Of a stretch of 64,000 bases of DNA, positions 16,445-29,700 are shown one piece after another; the first letter of the stretch is position 1, and every line of letters begins with the position of its first letter. A model generated the notes under the pieces. The model had not been told where the DNA came from and ran no database searches. It was given only the letters and a program-made list of their open reading frames with translations. This stretch comes from Anaeramoeba flamelloides. Lineage: Eukaryota > Metamonada > Anaeramoebidae. A program made the translations under genes and the position numbers. The stretch covers positions 3,162,001-3,226,000 of the forward strand of contig JANTQA010000032.1 in the NCBI GenBank assembly GCA_027625915.1. Direction: 5' to 3'.

Positions 16445-19400
16445 TTAATTTTTTTTTTTTTTTCTTTTTTTTTGTTGATTTTTTTCTTGTTCTAATTTTT
16501 CACTTCTAAGTATTTCAAAATTTTGTATTGTTTGATCCATATTTTCAAATCTTTGGTTTTGGTATCGAGTTCTGGTATTAAATTGTCTTCTGATAGTATT
16601 CTGAGAGCCAGCTTTGACGAGGTTATCTTGTCCATAAGTTAATTCCATTGCAAGCAATTTGGCATGGATATTCATGAATTTTTTAGCAAAATCATCGTTC
16701 ACTTTAATTAAATTGGAAAATTCTGAAACATAAAAAGATCGATGAATCCTACAGAAGGATTCAAAGATGGAGGCCCTGACGCCATAGGTAAACTTTTCAA
16801 TAAATCGGTGTAAAAAAAAGTCACCAGTCATTACTTTGATTGCTTGTTCATACATTTCTTGTGCCTTTTCGAGATCCGAAGTGATATAGATTTGATAAAC
16901 AACCTCAGTTATTGGATCGCTATAGTATGGTCTTTGTTGCTTAATTAATCTTGCAAGATCTCTTGTATAATTTTTTCGTTTGGAATGTAAAAAGGTGGAG
17001 ATAACTAAATATCTTAATAGGTATGGGCAAATGGCGGAAATTACTTGCACGTAATGTTCATAAAAATATTTATCTACGAATTGGGATGCAGTTTTTTCAT
17101 CAGATGTGAAATAATAGCATAAGGCCCAATGAAGTAACCATGTTTTTTCTTGTAAAATTTTTTTTTTGCTCTTGTTTTTTCTGGATTTATCAACTAAGGT
17201 TCGGAGTGTTTCAAATTCAAGTGGTAATCTTTCTCTTTCGTTAGGCAAAAGTAATAAGCATGCTACTTTACCCCATTGGATTTCAAGTTTTAGTGATTCT
17301 TCAGAGCATAATAATTGAGTGATTTTTAAATATTCCAACGAGGTTAAATAATCGCCTCTTCCATATAGCCCTCTTGAATACTGTAATAATGAATCTACAT
17401 TTTCTTCAGTTATCTATTAGGAAAAAGAATAATTTTAAAAATAAATATATTCGGAGAATGAAAGCATGTATAGATATTAATTTATATACAATTATATATA
17501 TATATTATTATTATTTTTTTTTTAAGAATAATGAAAAAATAATTATAAAAATACCTGAATTTAAAAGTAAGAACACAAGAAATAAAAATAAAAAAAAATT
17601 AAGAATTTTTTTTTGTATTAGCTTTGTTTCTTTTTGTTTTATTTTTTTTTTTTTTAATGACCCAAATAGCAAGTTAAATTGAAAAAAGAAAATATTTAAA
17701 TAAAGTCATTTTTTGTTTGTATTCATTCTGTGGTGATTTAGATCTGGAATTATTTTTATTTAGAAATCAACATTAAAAAATCCATTTTCAATGGAATTGC
17801 ACTGCTTATGAAAAAAATAGTAAAATCTGGATTAAATAATTAATTCGAAAAAAAAAAAAAAGAATTTTTCTATTATTTTGTAAAATAATAATATTTTTGA
17901 TATTATTAATAAATAAGATTTAATTAATTGGTTTTATTGTATAATAAAAATATGTTTGAATCGTTTAAAAAAAAATTTAAAGATAAGTTTAGGCATTTGG
18001 AAGGTGTCTTGGAGTGCCTTCAAGTACCATAGAGTGCCTAGGTTTTTTTTAATTTAAGAAATAAACCTAAAATTTTTGAAATTCTCTTTTTATTTCTGAA
18101 ATTAAAAAAAAAATTACGGTGGTTTTCCAGAATTCAAAAGAATATCCCAAAATCATAAATTTTCTCCATAAAAAAAGAAACAGCAAGAAAACCACAGTTA
18201 GGTTTTCCAGAATTCAAAAGAATTTAATAAAATCTTTTATTTTTATCAATTCCTAAAAACCCTAGAAAACCTAACTAAAAGTGTCGTCAAGTGCCGTAGA
18301 GTGCCTAGGTTTATTTCTTAAATTAAAAAAAGCCTAACGGAGGTTTTTTGAGGTTTTCTGTTTTATTTGTAAAATCTATCGATTTTCGTTAGGTTTTTTT
18401 GAGTTTTCTATTTATTTGTGAAGTGTTCTAGGTTTTTTTGAGTTTTCTATTTATTTAGAAAACCGATAGATTTTCCAAAAACCCTAACTCCAAAAAACCT
18501 AACGAAAATAAATAGACTTCACAAACAAAACAGAAAACTCAAAAAAATATCGTTAGCTTTTCCAGAATTTAAAAGAATTAAGTTAAATCTTTTGATTTTT
18601 CTGTTTTCTTTTAAATTCTAATAAAGCTAGGCTCTCCACAACACCCCACGACACTTTCCAAATTCCTAAATGTTTCTTTGGAAATTGTTAAAAATGTATT
18701 ATTTTATACATCCACTTTACATGTATTTAGTAAATTGTGTTCATTTGTTGCACATTTTTTTTGATTGAAAAAGTCTTAATGAAGTTGAAGATGTATCTCT
18801 TTAGTTCGATTTCTTAAACTCTTTCGTTGAAATTTCCCAACAACAACAATGTAAATTGAGATCTTTGCTTTTTTTTTTTTGGATTGGGTCATATTTAAAT
18901 TAATCAAAATTGACAGTTAAAAAAAATACTGTTAAAGGGAGAAAATTTTGTCCTTATGAGAAACAACGCTAATGAGATCTTGGGAGTGTGTTGTTTATGA
19001 AAATTTTTGCGAGAATAAAACCAATTTAAAATTCGCCGCCTTCTCGAGAAAATGGGCATTGAAGAAATATCAAAAAGATCTTGAAAGAAGATGATAAAAG
19101 TTATTTGTGGTGTGTTAATTTACTGTTAAAAAAGTATATTTTTTTTTCAAGTAGCCATTTTAAAAAGTTATGTCAAAAAATTTTTTTAGTACTGTGCTAG
19201 AAACTGACCGATTGAAGGTTGTTGACTGTACTAAAAACTTTTTTGACACACTTTTTTAAAATGACATTAACTTTAAATTTAACTGAATATAAAATATAGT
19301 CAAAACATAAATATTTTAGGATCAACCCAAGTGACTTCGAGATATAATTCTATTTTGTCTGACGTTTATTATAAAGTTTGGTAAATTCGTATTAGTGTTT

Positions 19401-22400
19401 AGATGTTGTTTAATTTATCTATTTTTCCAACCAATTTGAATCAAATAATTTGGTTTATTGTTCTTCAATTTAAGAATATTTGGTAGGTCATGTTTCTTTT
19501 TCTTATTCTTATTATTTTTCTGTTCCTGGGTATTTGTTTAAATTTTTCATCCATTCTTTTTTTGCTTTTTTGAAATGAAAACAGAAAAAAATATCAAATT
19601 ATTACCAACCAATATAAAAAGAGATTGATAGAATAAACTAATTTAAATTTTGTCGTTTTTGAATATGATCTTGGGAATTTCAAAAGAGAGATTCTTTTTG
19701 AAATTCATTAAAAGCATAATGACAAAAAATGATTTTTTTGGATTTTTTATATTTATACTTTTTATCTTTTCCAAATTTCCCTTTTGAAGTTGTTTGGGTT
19801 CCTTCGGTTCCTCCTCTTTTTGTTTTTTTAGGTGTTTGGGGGGTAAAAGTCAGAAAAAGACATTATAAGAATTGATAGACTTGTTCATGATTAGATCTTA
19901 AACTTTATCAGATCTTAAAATAATTGAACTGGATTTATGCAACTGAAGAGAACTGAATCCAACTGATGCGATTTGAAATCAACTAAAGTGAATCGAATCG
20001 GACTTTCAGTACAATCTGTCGGGTAGTTACTTTGTCTGGGTTTTTGAAAAAACAAGATTTGGTATCTTGTCTGGGATTTTGCGAAAACAGGATTTGGTAA
20101 ACTTGCAAAATAAAAATAAAAAACAATAAAAAAAAAAAAGCAAAACAACTTGAAAGAAAATTTCAAAATCCAATTCTTATTCTTAAAAACTCAGCACTTT
20201 ATAGATGAATCATATCTATAAAGTTCTAAATTAAAAGTTAATAAAGTAACCTATTTCATTTGATCTCTAGTTGTTCTAATATTTTGATCTCTTTATTAAA
20301 ACAAATTATGAGCCGATCCAAAAAAATTCGACATAAAAGAAAACAACCATCAACACATTCAACACTTGGGATGCAAAAAAAAACTTTTCAATGAAATTTT
20401 TTCTTTTTTTACTGTTTTTTTTTTACTTTTTTTTACTATTTTCTCATTCTCTTTCATTTCCTTTTTTACTTGTTTTTCTTTAGAAATAAAATTTTTTATT
20501 TTTTAAAGAAAACATATTCAATAAGTTGTAATTTTGTCTAAATTATAGCTAGGACAAAAAAGTTTAAATACAATTTTAGAGTTTCGGGGAGGGGGGGTGC
20601 CGTAGAGTGCCTAGGTTTTCCAGAATTCAAAAGAATAGAGTAAAATCACAGATTTTTCTCAATTCTTTTGAATTCTGGAAAAGCCAACTTCAATTTTTTT
20701 AATTTAAGAAATAAACAGAAAATTTCATAAATTTTCTTTTAATTTCTTGTATTAAAAAAAACCTAACGAAAAGTGCCTAGGTTTTCCAGAATTCAAAAGA
20801 ATAGAGAAAAATCTTTGATTTTACTCAATTCTTTTAAATTCTGGAAAATCTAACGGCAAACATGAGGTAATTTTGTTGAATCACCTCTCTTCAATAATAA
20901 AAAAAAAAAAAATGATTTTTTTCTTTGTCTGTATTCTGTAGAATCTGTTGGAATTCAAATGTATCGTTTATAAAAAAATTTTCTATTTTTGGTTTATTAA
21001 TTTGTTCTTCTTATTTATTAGATTTGTTCAATTAGTTTCTCGTTTTAAGAAAAAATATTTTCGGTTCATTATAAAAAATAATATGTTTTTTTTTGTTTTT
21101 TTGATTTACTTCGGTTTCTTTTTCAAAAAAACATACCATATACTTAGATGTTTGAGACTCCCTAAAAATCACCTAAACAAATTTTCAAAATATAAAGCAA
21201 CTCCAACCTAAACATTTAAGATTCATCGAAACAATCTTCAAAATATGCTGGTATTTGGATAATAAAGGTGAAAAAAATTTTCCTTCATTTGCTTTTCCTT
21301 TTTCAATTCTGAAATATTGTTTTCATTTAGAATTCTTAGTTCCTCCAATATATAAAATAAATCAAGAATAAAAAGGAACCTAACAAATAAATAGGTTTTA
21401 CAAATTACAGTCTACCTCTTTGAAAACTCTATTTGTAATCAAAAAAATAGGAAAACGAAGTGATAACAAAAGGAAGTGAAAATTTTTTCCCATTTATTAT
21501 CCAAATACCAGCATATTTTGAAGATTGTTTCGATGAATCTTAAATGTTTAGGTTGGAGTTGCTTTATATTTTGAAAATTTGTTTAGGTGATTGTTAGGGA
21601 GTCTCAAACATCTGAGTATATGGTATGTTTTTTTGAAAAAGAAAAAACAATAGGTTTGGAAAATTTATCACCAAACTGTTCTATTTAAGATCCACAAAGC
21701 TTTAATTTTTGGATACCTTTGAAAACGTTTTGGTTTTGAATTTTAGAAAATGTATTTGTTTGTGAGTGGATTATTTGTTTTGAATTTTGATGAGGGTTGC
21801 CTCAGTTTTTATTTCAGATCAAAAACAGTTGTTAAATTAAAGAGAAACATTTTTTTGTTTCAGGAATTTCAAAAAACAAACAAAAATTTGAAAATAAAAA
21901 AAAAAGCAAAAATAAAAATAAAAAATATTTTTTTTAAAATAAAAAGGGATCGTAATTGGATCAAGAAAACTTTCACAATTAAAAAAAGTTTGGATTTAGA
22001 AATTAAAATCGGATCTTGTCCTCTATTGAATTTTTTTTTTCAAAAAAAAAGAAAAGAATAAAGAAAAATAATTACATTGTTTTCTTTTTTAAGTTGCTCA
22101 ATCGAGGTGTCTTTCTTTGGGTTTACAATTTTTGGTAATAATTCGATGATCGGTTTTGAAAGCTTGAGCCAATTGTCGAATTGTTTTAAGAATTTTTGAT
22201 TTTTTTCGAGCATTTCTTTTGGGACTTTTTCTGTTTCATTTATTTCTTTGTATAATTTAATAGAGTCTTCGTGTCTATTGGTTTTTTGAAGAACATTTAA
22301 TTTTGAAATAGAAAGGTTTTTTTGGTTTTTGTTGTTAAAATCACGTTCTTCAAGGAATTTTAAGACCAAAAGAACGAAATGATCGTCAAGGAATTTTGAG

Positions 22401-22441
22401 ATGGAGCTTGTGAGATCATGTTTTGAACCTAATTCTGACAT
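16445..22441 (-). CDS. EIF3E: Translation initiation factor eIF3 subunit e (INT6)
   Basis: Minus-strand gene of two exons: 22441-22076 and 17413-16445, joined in phase 0 across a 4662-bp intron (GTAATT...TAG). The protein is 444 residues, the usual eIF3e length. The N-terminus (MSELGSKHDLTSSISKFLDDH) matches the family's DLTxxIxxxLDRH start. The exon junction (EQLKKENN/ITEENVDSLLQYS) aligns with plant LKERYQIGPDQIEALYQYA without a gap. Further on, KTWLLHWALCYYF, ICPYLLRYLVIS, YSDPITEVVYQIY and ASIFESFCRIHRSF match the conserved helical repeats and PCI region. The end is a basic tail. eIF3e is part of the eIF3 complex that recruits the 40S subunit to mRNA. Conservation is good enough to be confident despite divergence. 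Confidence 0.93.
17984..18676. mobile_element. Fold-back element of the hairpin family, locus 2 (in eIF3e intron)
   Basis: A roughly 690-bp inverted structure. The outer ends mirror each other: TTTAGGCATTTGGAAGGTGT on the left and ACACTTTCCAAATTCCTAAA on the right. Inside are several nested palindromic modules: TTTTCCAGAATTCAAAAGAA, AATTTAAGAAATAAACCT and GAGTTTTCTATTTATTTAGA with their complements, plus AGTGCCGTAGAGTGCCTAGG. No coding potential. A non-autonomous fold-back DNA element is the best guess. If transcribed with the intron, it would form a long duplex. Confidence 0.65.
19790..20910 (+). repeat. Composite dispersed repeat, copy A
   Basis: Collinear with the sequence starting at 31790. 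Shared words include TATAAGAATTGATA, GATTAGATCTTAAAC, ATTCTTAAAAACTCAGCACT and, at the right end, TTGTTGAATCACCTCTCTTC followed by AATAATAAAAAA. The copy contains a hairpin-family module (20585-20859). Class unknown: no coding remnant or clear terminal repeats were recognised. Confidence 0.6.
20585..20859. repeat. Fold-back hairpin family, locus 3
   Basis: Two near-perfect palindromes of the form GGTTTTCCAGAATTCAAAAG ... CTTTTGAATTCTGGAAAA (about 20613-20684 and 20779-20850), separated by the AATTTAAGAAATAAAC module and preceded by GTGCCGTAGAGTGCCTAGG. It lies within composite repeat copy A. Confidence 0.7.
21113..21650. mobile_element. Non-autonomous element with about 170-bp inverted repeats
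   Basis: The left arm (about 21113-21290) is almost exactly the reverse complement of the right arm (about 21480-21650). Both carry the words ACATACCATATACT, GTTTGAGACTCCCTAA, GCAACTCCAACCTAAACATT and AAATATGCTGGTATTTGG. The central 190 bp is unique and non-coding. It lies inside the eIF3e intron. The two arms differ at only a few positions, so the insertion looks recent, or the arms are kept alike by conversion. Confidence 0.8.
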
Positions 22442-25400
22442 TTTTGAAAAGAAATTGGGCTTATGAAATAAAAAAAAAAAATAAAATTTGTCATCTTGGC
22501 AAAGTGATAAGAATCTTTGATACCTCAATTAACACTAAAAGATTTCTTCCAACTTTCTCTAAATTTGGCTTTGTCTGTTTTTTGGAATTTTAATGGCTAA
22601 AAAAGATAAAAACCTAATAATGACTGAAATGAGGATCAAGTAAAAAAAAAGGTTTTTTAAAAACAATTCAGTATTTTTAACTTCTTATTTTGGGTGTTTG
22701 GCGTTCCAAAATTAGAATTTTTATTTCTAAGAGAGAAAAGAAATAGTAGTCTAGAAATTTTGATTAAGGGAGTCATTACATTTTCTCGTTTTTAAAAAAA
22801 ATTTTAAATTGTAAAAATTACTGAAAAAAGTTTTTTTGAGTATCAAAAGATATTTAAACTTTGAAACCAACCTTTCATTCACTACTCTCTTTATGAATTG
22901 AAATACAAAAATAAAACTAGACTTGTATATGATCTTTGTGTAAATGATTTGAACATTTTATTGATTAAATTATAGTGTTATTAAATATGTCTTATAAATC
23001 GAAAAATGTGTTCAGATGGAATGCTTGATATTAACCAAAGAGTAAATAAATAAAACCAACCCCAAAAAAATGTGAATTTGTATATACATTGTTTCCTGTT
23101 GAATGACCAAACAAAAAAGATCACCTTTCCTAAGAAACTTGTTGATATCAATGAATGATAAAAAAAATCCACCATAGCTTCAGTCCGAATATTTTTTTTC
23201 ATTATATTTGTAATTTGAGTCGACCCAAACAATTTAAAAATACTGTGAATTATTCTATCAGTCTAATTTAGTTTTTTTTTCTAATGGGGAGGTATTTTCA
23301 CAAATGATATTTCCAAATTCTTTTTGCAAATAATTTTATCAAACTATACCAAAAAAAGAATAGTATTTCAAGGGTTTAAGAAAAATAGTTAAATTCTAAA
23401 AATCAAAAAAAAAAACAACAACAAAAAGTTTGTCTAACAGGAACAAGAAAATATAGCTAAAAAATAAAAAATGAAATACATAATTATTTTGAATTTTTAC
23501 AAATGACCCCGAAATCGATAATTAAAAACCAAACAAATATATCAATAAAACCTATATTTCTCATGTCGAATTCTCAAAATATCAAATTTTCTCTCCCAAT
23601 TCTTGAATTAAAAGAAAAGGGGGAATTAAACTTTATTTTGACCATTTTTTAATAACAGAAAGTAATTGATTTCTAAAAATTTACCGAAGAAAAGATTTTT
23701 CTTTCCTAACCAAATTTTAAATTAAGATAGAAATAGCAATCATATCAAAAATAACAGAAAAGATCAAGAAATAGTGATTTTTATTGAAAATTTTGTTTAA
23801 TTGTCTTTATTTTCATTTTTCAAGGATATTTAACTATTTTCAGGAGTTATATTTCCAAAAAAATATTTATTAAAAATATGTGTTGAGTTAAAGAAATGGT
23901 TTTAAGTAGTATGTTTTAAAGAAAATTGGGCATTCAAAATAAACTTTTTTTTCAGTCAAATGTGTCATAGTTTTATTGAAGAAATAGAACAGATTCTCTG
24001 AATTTAATTCATTGTTCTTCTCAAACTCAATTTTCAATTTTTTGAATGTAATTATTTTTTCTCATTTTGTAAAATTATTTTTTCAGATTTTGCTTTATTT
24101 TATTTTCAATAATTTTGATGAAACCCAATTTATTTGTAAATTTTTTTTTATAAAAAGAAGGATAGTCATTGGGTAAAAATCTGTTAGCCTATTAATAGTG
24201 AAACAGTTAAAATGATTTTAGAGAAATAATATTCTTTTCTCAGGGTATTTTATTTGATCTTCGGTGGGAGATAAAAATAAACCTTGTTATGTTCTCAATA
24301 GGGTCACTATAATAATTTTTGGTGTATTCAATATGTTTCATTTTTATTTAGAAAATCTATTGATCTATTGGTTATATTTCATACATAAAATCGATTATTT
24401 AATGTTTATTATTCAAAATATTTCTTATTTATTTTTCAAAGGTTAATTGTATAAAAAATAATTGAAAATTGACAAGAATATTAGGTACCTTTGACTGAAA
24501 CACAGTTTATACTATAATTTTCTATGATCATGATTAAATTGTAAAAAAAAACAATAAAAATAAAGCTTGTGGGTAAATATTTTGGATTTTTGAAATCAAA
24601 AATTCGGAATGAAAAAAGAGTTGTTTTTGAATATTTTGGGAGAAGAAATATAAGATAATATTTCAATTTTGGAAATTATTAATATTAATCTCTAAGTTCA
24701 AAAAAAAAAAAAAGAGAAAATTGAAAAAAAAATGTTTAAATTTCTGAAATAAATTAATAAAAATTCAATCATTAAATTAGTTATTTGTTTTTTTCTTTAC
24801 CCATTTTTCTATAGCATAATATAAAATATCAAACAAATTTTCTGATCATATTAATAATAAACCATTTTAACAATATACTTGAATATAAAATAGTATGTTT
24901 TTTTTAGAAATGGGGTTATTACCTTCACAGGTCAAATAAAAAAAGGTATACAGAGTAATTTACAATCTTATTGGTGATCGATCAACCAAAAAAAAAAAAG
25001 CCTCTAAGCTCTAGTTGCGTTTTCTGTCCAATAAAAAGATCTAGGGAAGAAGAAGAAGAAGAAGAAGAAAAAACAATTGTAAAATTAATCTTAATAATTG
25101 GCAATAGTGAGGCTAAAATTTTTGTGAAAGATTTTGAAAAGTAATCCCAACCCCTTTCTCCTTTCATATAATATTGAAAATTTTTTCTCCAATGAACACA
25201 TTCTTTAAATAGTAGCTGAATTTTTGGTTGTTTTAGAAGCATTTTTATTCAACACATTTTACAACATCGCCATTGACTGTGAAAATATTCTTTATTTTTC
25301 TTTATTTCTTATTGTTGCTGATCTTAAATGATCGATAGGTTCTCGAACCAAAACAAAATTAAAATACAAATAAAACTCTTTGATCAGATACTTGATTGAA

Positions 25401-26758
25401 CCAAGTTTCTATTTTGTTGTTTTTTTTTAAAGAATAACTTTTTTTCACAAGGATCTATTTTTTAATCAAAAATCATTTCTTTGTAAAATATTACTGGATT
25501 AATCCAAAAAACCCATCAACTTTTATACCTGATTACTTTTTAATCACAATATTTTTACATTTATGGGGATTTTTAAAGAATTAGAGTGATTTTATAGAGT
25601 ATTGTAGTTTGTGATATTATTGCGATATTTTTGATTATCATAATTTCGAGAATATTGCGATATGATAAAAATAATCTCGATTTTTGTAACTTTATCGTTA
25701 CTTAAGCATAGATATCATCTTAACCTCTAATAAATTTTAATGAAACATTTTTTGAAGATGAAATTATTACTTCTTTCCTTGAAAAGGGGGGAAACATGAT
25801 AGTTTTTTCTCTTGTAAATTGAATTGAAGAAAATTAATCTTTTCTCAATCAAAAATTAAAGTCAAAATATGGTGTTTTCAAATTAGGTATTGAAAAAAAT
25901 ACCCTGATATGAAAATAAGTTATGACATGGTTTTTAATTTTTAACATTAGGGAAATTAAGGTGTAATTACTTTATAATTTCAATTATATAGAATCAAACT
26001 TTTAAAATAATAACTTATCACTTCTTATTTGTTGTGGTTAATTAAATTACACTTGTTCAAAATACCCTCTAATCAATCAAAAAACAAGAATTAAAATATT
26101 ATTCTCTAAATTCATTGTAAACCATAATTAAACTCTATTATTGTTTCAAAAAGGATAGATATACATTGGGTTATCAAATAATTAAATGAGTATTCTTTAT
26201 ACACCCCACTTTAATGAACTTTAGGAAGGTTTATTACTTTGTACCTATAAATTTTGTTTAGCTGTTCAAAGGATTTGATTTTGAAATATTCACAATTTTC
26301 CGAATATTAACCATTAAAAATCTTTCTACGAATTATTTTCATCTAAGAGTCTTTTTTTTTCAATACTAAACTTCTAATCCAATAAAACAGATCATGAAAA
26401 GAAAGCACATAAAACAAAATATACCTCAAACGAATAAAAACTTATAACCTTAAAAAAACTGTTCAACAAGTAATTAATTGGAAAATATTTTCAGGTTGAA
26501 TGTCACAACAAGAAAATAAAAAATAGATTTTATATCGTTTCCCTATAACTTACTCAAATTTATCTTCAAATTTACAATTGAATAATTAATAAAAAAATAA
26601 TATTTCAAAATTATCTCCAAAAAGTAAATACAAAATTTTGATTACAAGACACGAAAAACACACAACAATTTTTAAAACATCTTTTAAAATTCTAGTATTT
26701 TATCATTTTTTCATAACTTTGTTTTGTTTAATTTTATTTAGTTTTAATAATTTTAATA
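22442..26758. other. Intergenic region between divergent eIF3e and PSMB5 genes
   Basis: About 4.3 kb that must hold both promoters. It contains a copy of dispersed repeat C (about 24195-24560) and a short GAA run near 25050. The minus-strand ORFs at 22981-23232 and 24982-25242 could not be tied to any family. No RNA gene was recognised. Confidence 0.6.
24195..24560 (+). repeat. Dispersed repeat C, copy 1
   Basis: Diverged relative of sequence at about 33190-33475 and 45100-45505. Shared landmarks are AATGTTTATTATTC, a TTTTTCAAAGG(T)TAATTxTATAAAA segment, AATAATTGA and a final ACTGAAACACAGTTTATA. No coding potential or defined ends. Confidence 0.45.
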
Positions 26759-29700
26759 ATGTTTACTCTTGGTTCAGTTCTTGACAACGATTTCAAATCG
26801 ACTATTGAAGATTTTTCGTTTGAAACAGAATTTTCAACAAACCAATTAATGCTCCCAAATATTGAAAAAGTAAAAAAAAAAAACCACTTAGCCTATTTCT
26901 TTTCTTTTTTTGTTGGTCGCCACATAACAACAACACAAAATTTTTTCTTTATTTTTTTTTTCTCCAAATTCGATAAACAAAAAAAAATTAACCAAAAACA
27001 ACAAAAACAAATATAATTTTTCATTGTTTTTAAAAAAAAAAAAAAAAAAATAATTTTCCATGATTTCCCCTCAAAATTAGCCTTTCGAATTCGCACAATC
27101 AATTATTGGTCTTGAAAAAGATCTTCAAGAAAATGAAAACCAATTGATGTTTCATCAACAGAAAAAAGAAGAAAGAAAAGAACGTGCGTTGATTAAGGGT
27201 TATAAAGGAACAACAACCTTAGCCTTTATTTATGAAAAGGGAACAGTTGTTGCAGTAGATTCAAGAGCCACTTCTGGGCAATATATTGGTTTGTTTTCTT
27301 TTTTTATTATTATTTTTTTTTTTGACAGCCTTATTTATTTTGATGGAATTTTTTTTTTTTGATTTTTATTTTTTTTTTTATTTTTTTTCTTTTTTTTCTT
27401 TTTATTCTTTTTTTATTTTTTTTTTTTGATTTTTATGAAAAAAGCTTCCCAGTCTGTTCAAAAAGTTGTACCAGTTAATGAATATATGCTTGGTACCCTT
27501 GCTGGTGGGGCAGCTGATTGTCAATTCTTTTTGGCACATTTAGGACGTATTTGTAATCTTTATGAATTGAGAAATAATGAAAAAATCTCTGTTGCCGCTG
27601 CTTCAAAATTATTAAACAATATTTTATATTCTTATCGTAATTATGGTTTAAGTGTTGTAAGTTTTCAATTTTGTAATTTTTTTTTTTTTTTCAGCTATTT
27701 TGATTGGTTATGATTTTTTGCTTTGTATTTGCCAAATGAATAAATTTATTAAATTAGAAATAAACTGATTTTGATCTCATTTCAAAAAGCAAGATTTTAT
27801 TCTAAGGTTAGGATTCAAGAAAGGATCGATATGAAAACTTATTCAATTTCTGCTTTTTAAAGATACAGGCATATACAAAATTTTTCGATCGCAACATTCT
27901 TTAAAATCATACCTAACAACTAAAATTGGTGATTGAGATTAAATTTGAAAGAATTTTTTTATTTCAAAGTTTTGATCACAAATTTGATTATATTTTCTGA
28001 GTTTGTTTAGATCACTACCAAGATCAAGATTGTCATGGTATTTCAATGAAAGCAATGAGATAAAAATAAAATAAAAAAAAAACACATCCATTAAATATTT
28101 GAAAATTGACATTTGAATAAAAAAAAATTTGGAACAAGTCAATAAAGGATTTTTTATATGAATAAAGAAATTGTAGTAATATTGTAATACATTTAATCTA
28201 ATTACTTGAGAATTAAAAAACATCAAGCTATGGGTATTTGAAAAGGCCAGATTGAGAAAAAGACTATTTTTCCAATCACATCAAATATCTCAAATTCTTA
28301 TAATTCATTGGGGTTAAATTGAATTCACAAAAAATTTGATTTACATTAAATAAAAAATCAAAAAATGAAGGGGATTAGAATTTTAATTTTGTGTTGTGGA
28401 AAAAAATTTCAACACGTTTTTTTATTGGAAACATTAATAGAATTACCTAAACCCGATCATGAAAAGCAATCACAGAAATCACAGAAATCACAGAAACCTG
28501 ACTGAAAAATAATTTTAAATAAAATAAAAACAAATTAATGTCATAGAATAATCTATTATATTCTTTTGAATCAAGCCCAACAAATACAATTTAAATCTCT
28601 TTAATTATCGAAATCCAATAGAGTGGTTTTGGAGATCTCAAAAATCGTTAAATTTTTTGAACAAATTTTACAATAATTGATCAATCAAAATAAAAACCCA
28701 TATTACCAAAAAAATAGTATTCTAAAAATTTTTATTGGGTTGAATTCTCCATTTATCTTTTTTTAATAATTCATTTTTTTCTTTTATTAATTGCAATTGC
28801 TTTTCATTTTTATCAAAGTTTACAATTAGAAATGTGTTGAACTTTTTTTACAAAATAGCTATTTTAAAATTAGTATAAAGGAATAATTTTTATTTTAAAA
28901 GAGAAAAAAAAAAAAACAACAAGATAATATTTTAATTTTGTATAATTTTCAGAATATCTAAGAATTATAAAATACTTCTAGCAATCTTAAACTTTATTAT
29001 TTTATCAGTCCAAAATTATGATTTGAAGAATTAGAGATATTCATTATGTTTTCATTAGATTTTTAATTTCAACTCTTTTCCAATAATTACAACCTATTTA
29101 AAAATGAAAAAAAAAAACAATGTTTTTGTAAAAAAAATATTTCAATAATCATCTGTAAAATATGAAAATATTTTTCTTGAGTATAATTACCGCTTTTGAT
29201 ACTATACCCTAATAATAATTTAAAAAAAAAAAAAAAATAACATACAATTATTTTAAAAAAAATATTTCAAAACCATATTATCTGTAAAATATGAAAATAT
29301 TTTATCTAGAGTATACTTTTATCTTTTGATATCATTTGTAATTCGATTATCATTTTTTTTTAAAAAAGTTATCAAAAAAAAATAAAAAAACAAAAACTGT
29401 TAAAAATTTTGAAATGACTATTCTCAATTTACTACTGGGTTAAAAATATTGGAAAATAGTTTTCTTTATTCCCAATAGTCTTCAAAATTGCAACCAAAAG
29501 AAAATAATTTTGAATTGAAAATGTAATATTTTTTGGTTATCCAGTAAAAATTGCCATTTAAAACAAAAATGGTTTTATTTTTTTTTTCTTTTGTTATTTC
29601 TATTTCTATTTCTATTCGTAGTTTTGGTAAATTATTTCATATTATACACTATTTTTTCGCTGTATTTAAAAAAATAAAATTAGATTAGTTAACAATATTA

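Noticed and set aside
17414-22075. A possible missing micro-exon in eIF3e
   Set aside because: The exon ends align directly with plant eIF3e (LKKENN/ITEENVDSLL against LKERYQIGPDQIEALY), leaving no gap to fill.
22981-23232. Minus-strand open frame of 83 codons upstream of eIF3e
   Set aside because: No signature, aromatic-rich composition typical of random A+T-rich frames, no plausible exon neighbours.
24982-25242. Minus-strand open frame with a Ser run (GAA repeat)
   Set aside because: The first half looks slightly more protein-like than background, but I could not relate it to any family or find adjoining exons.
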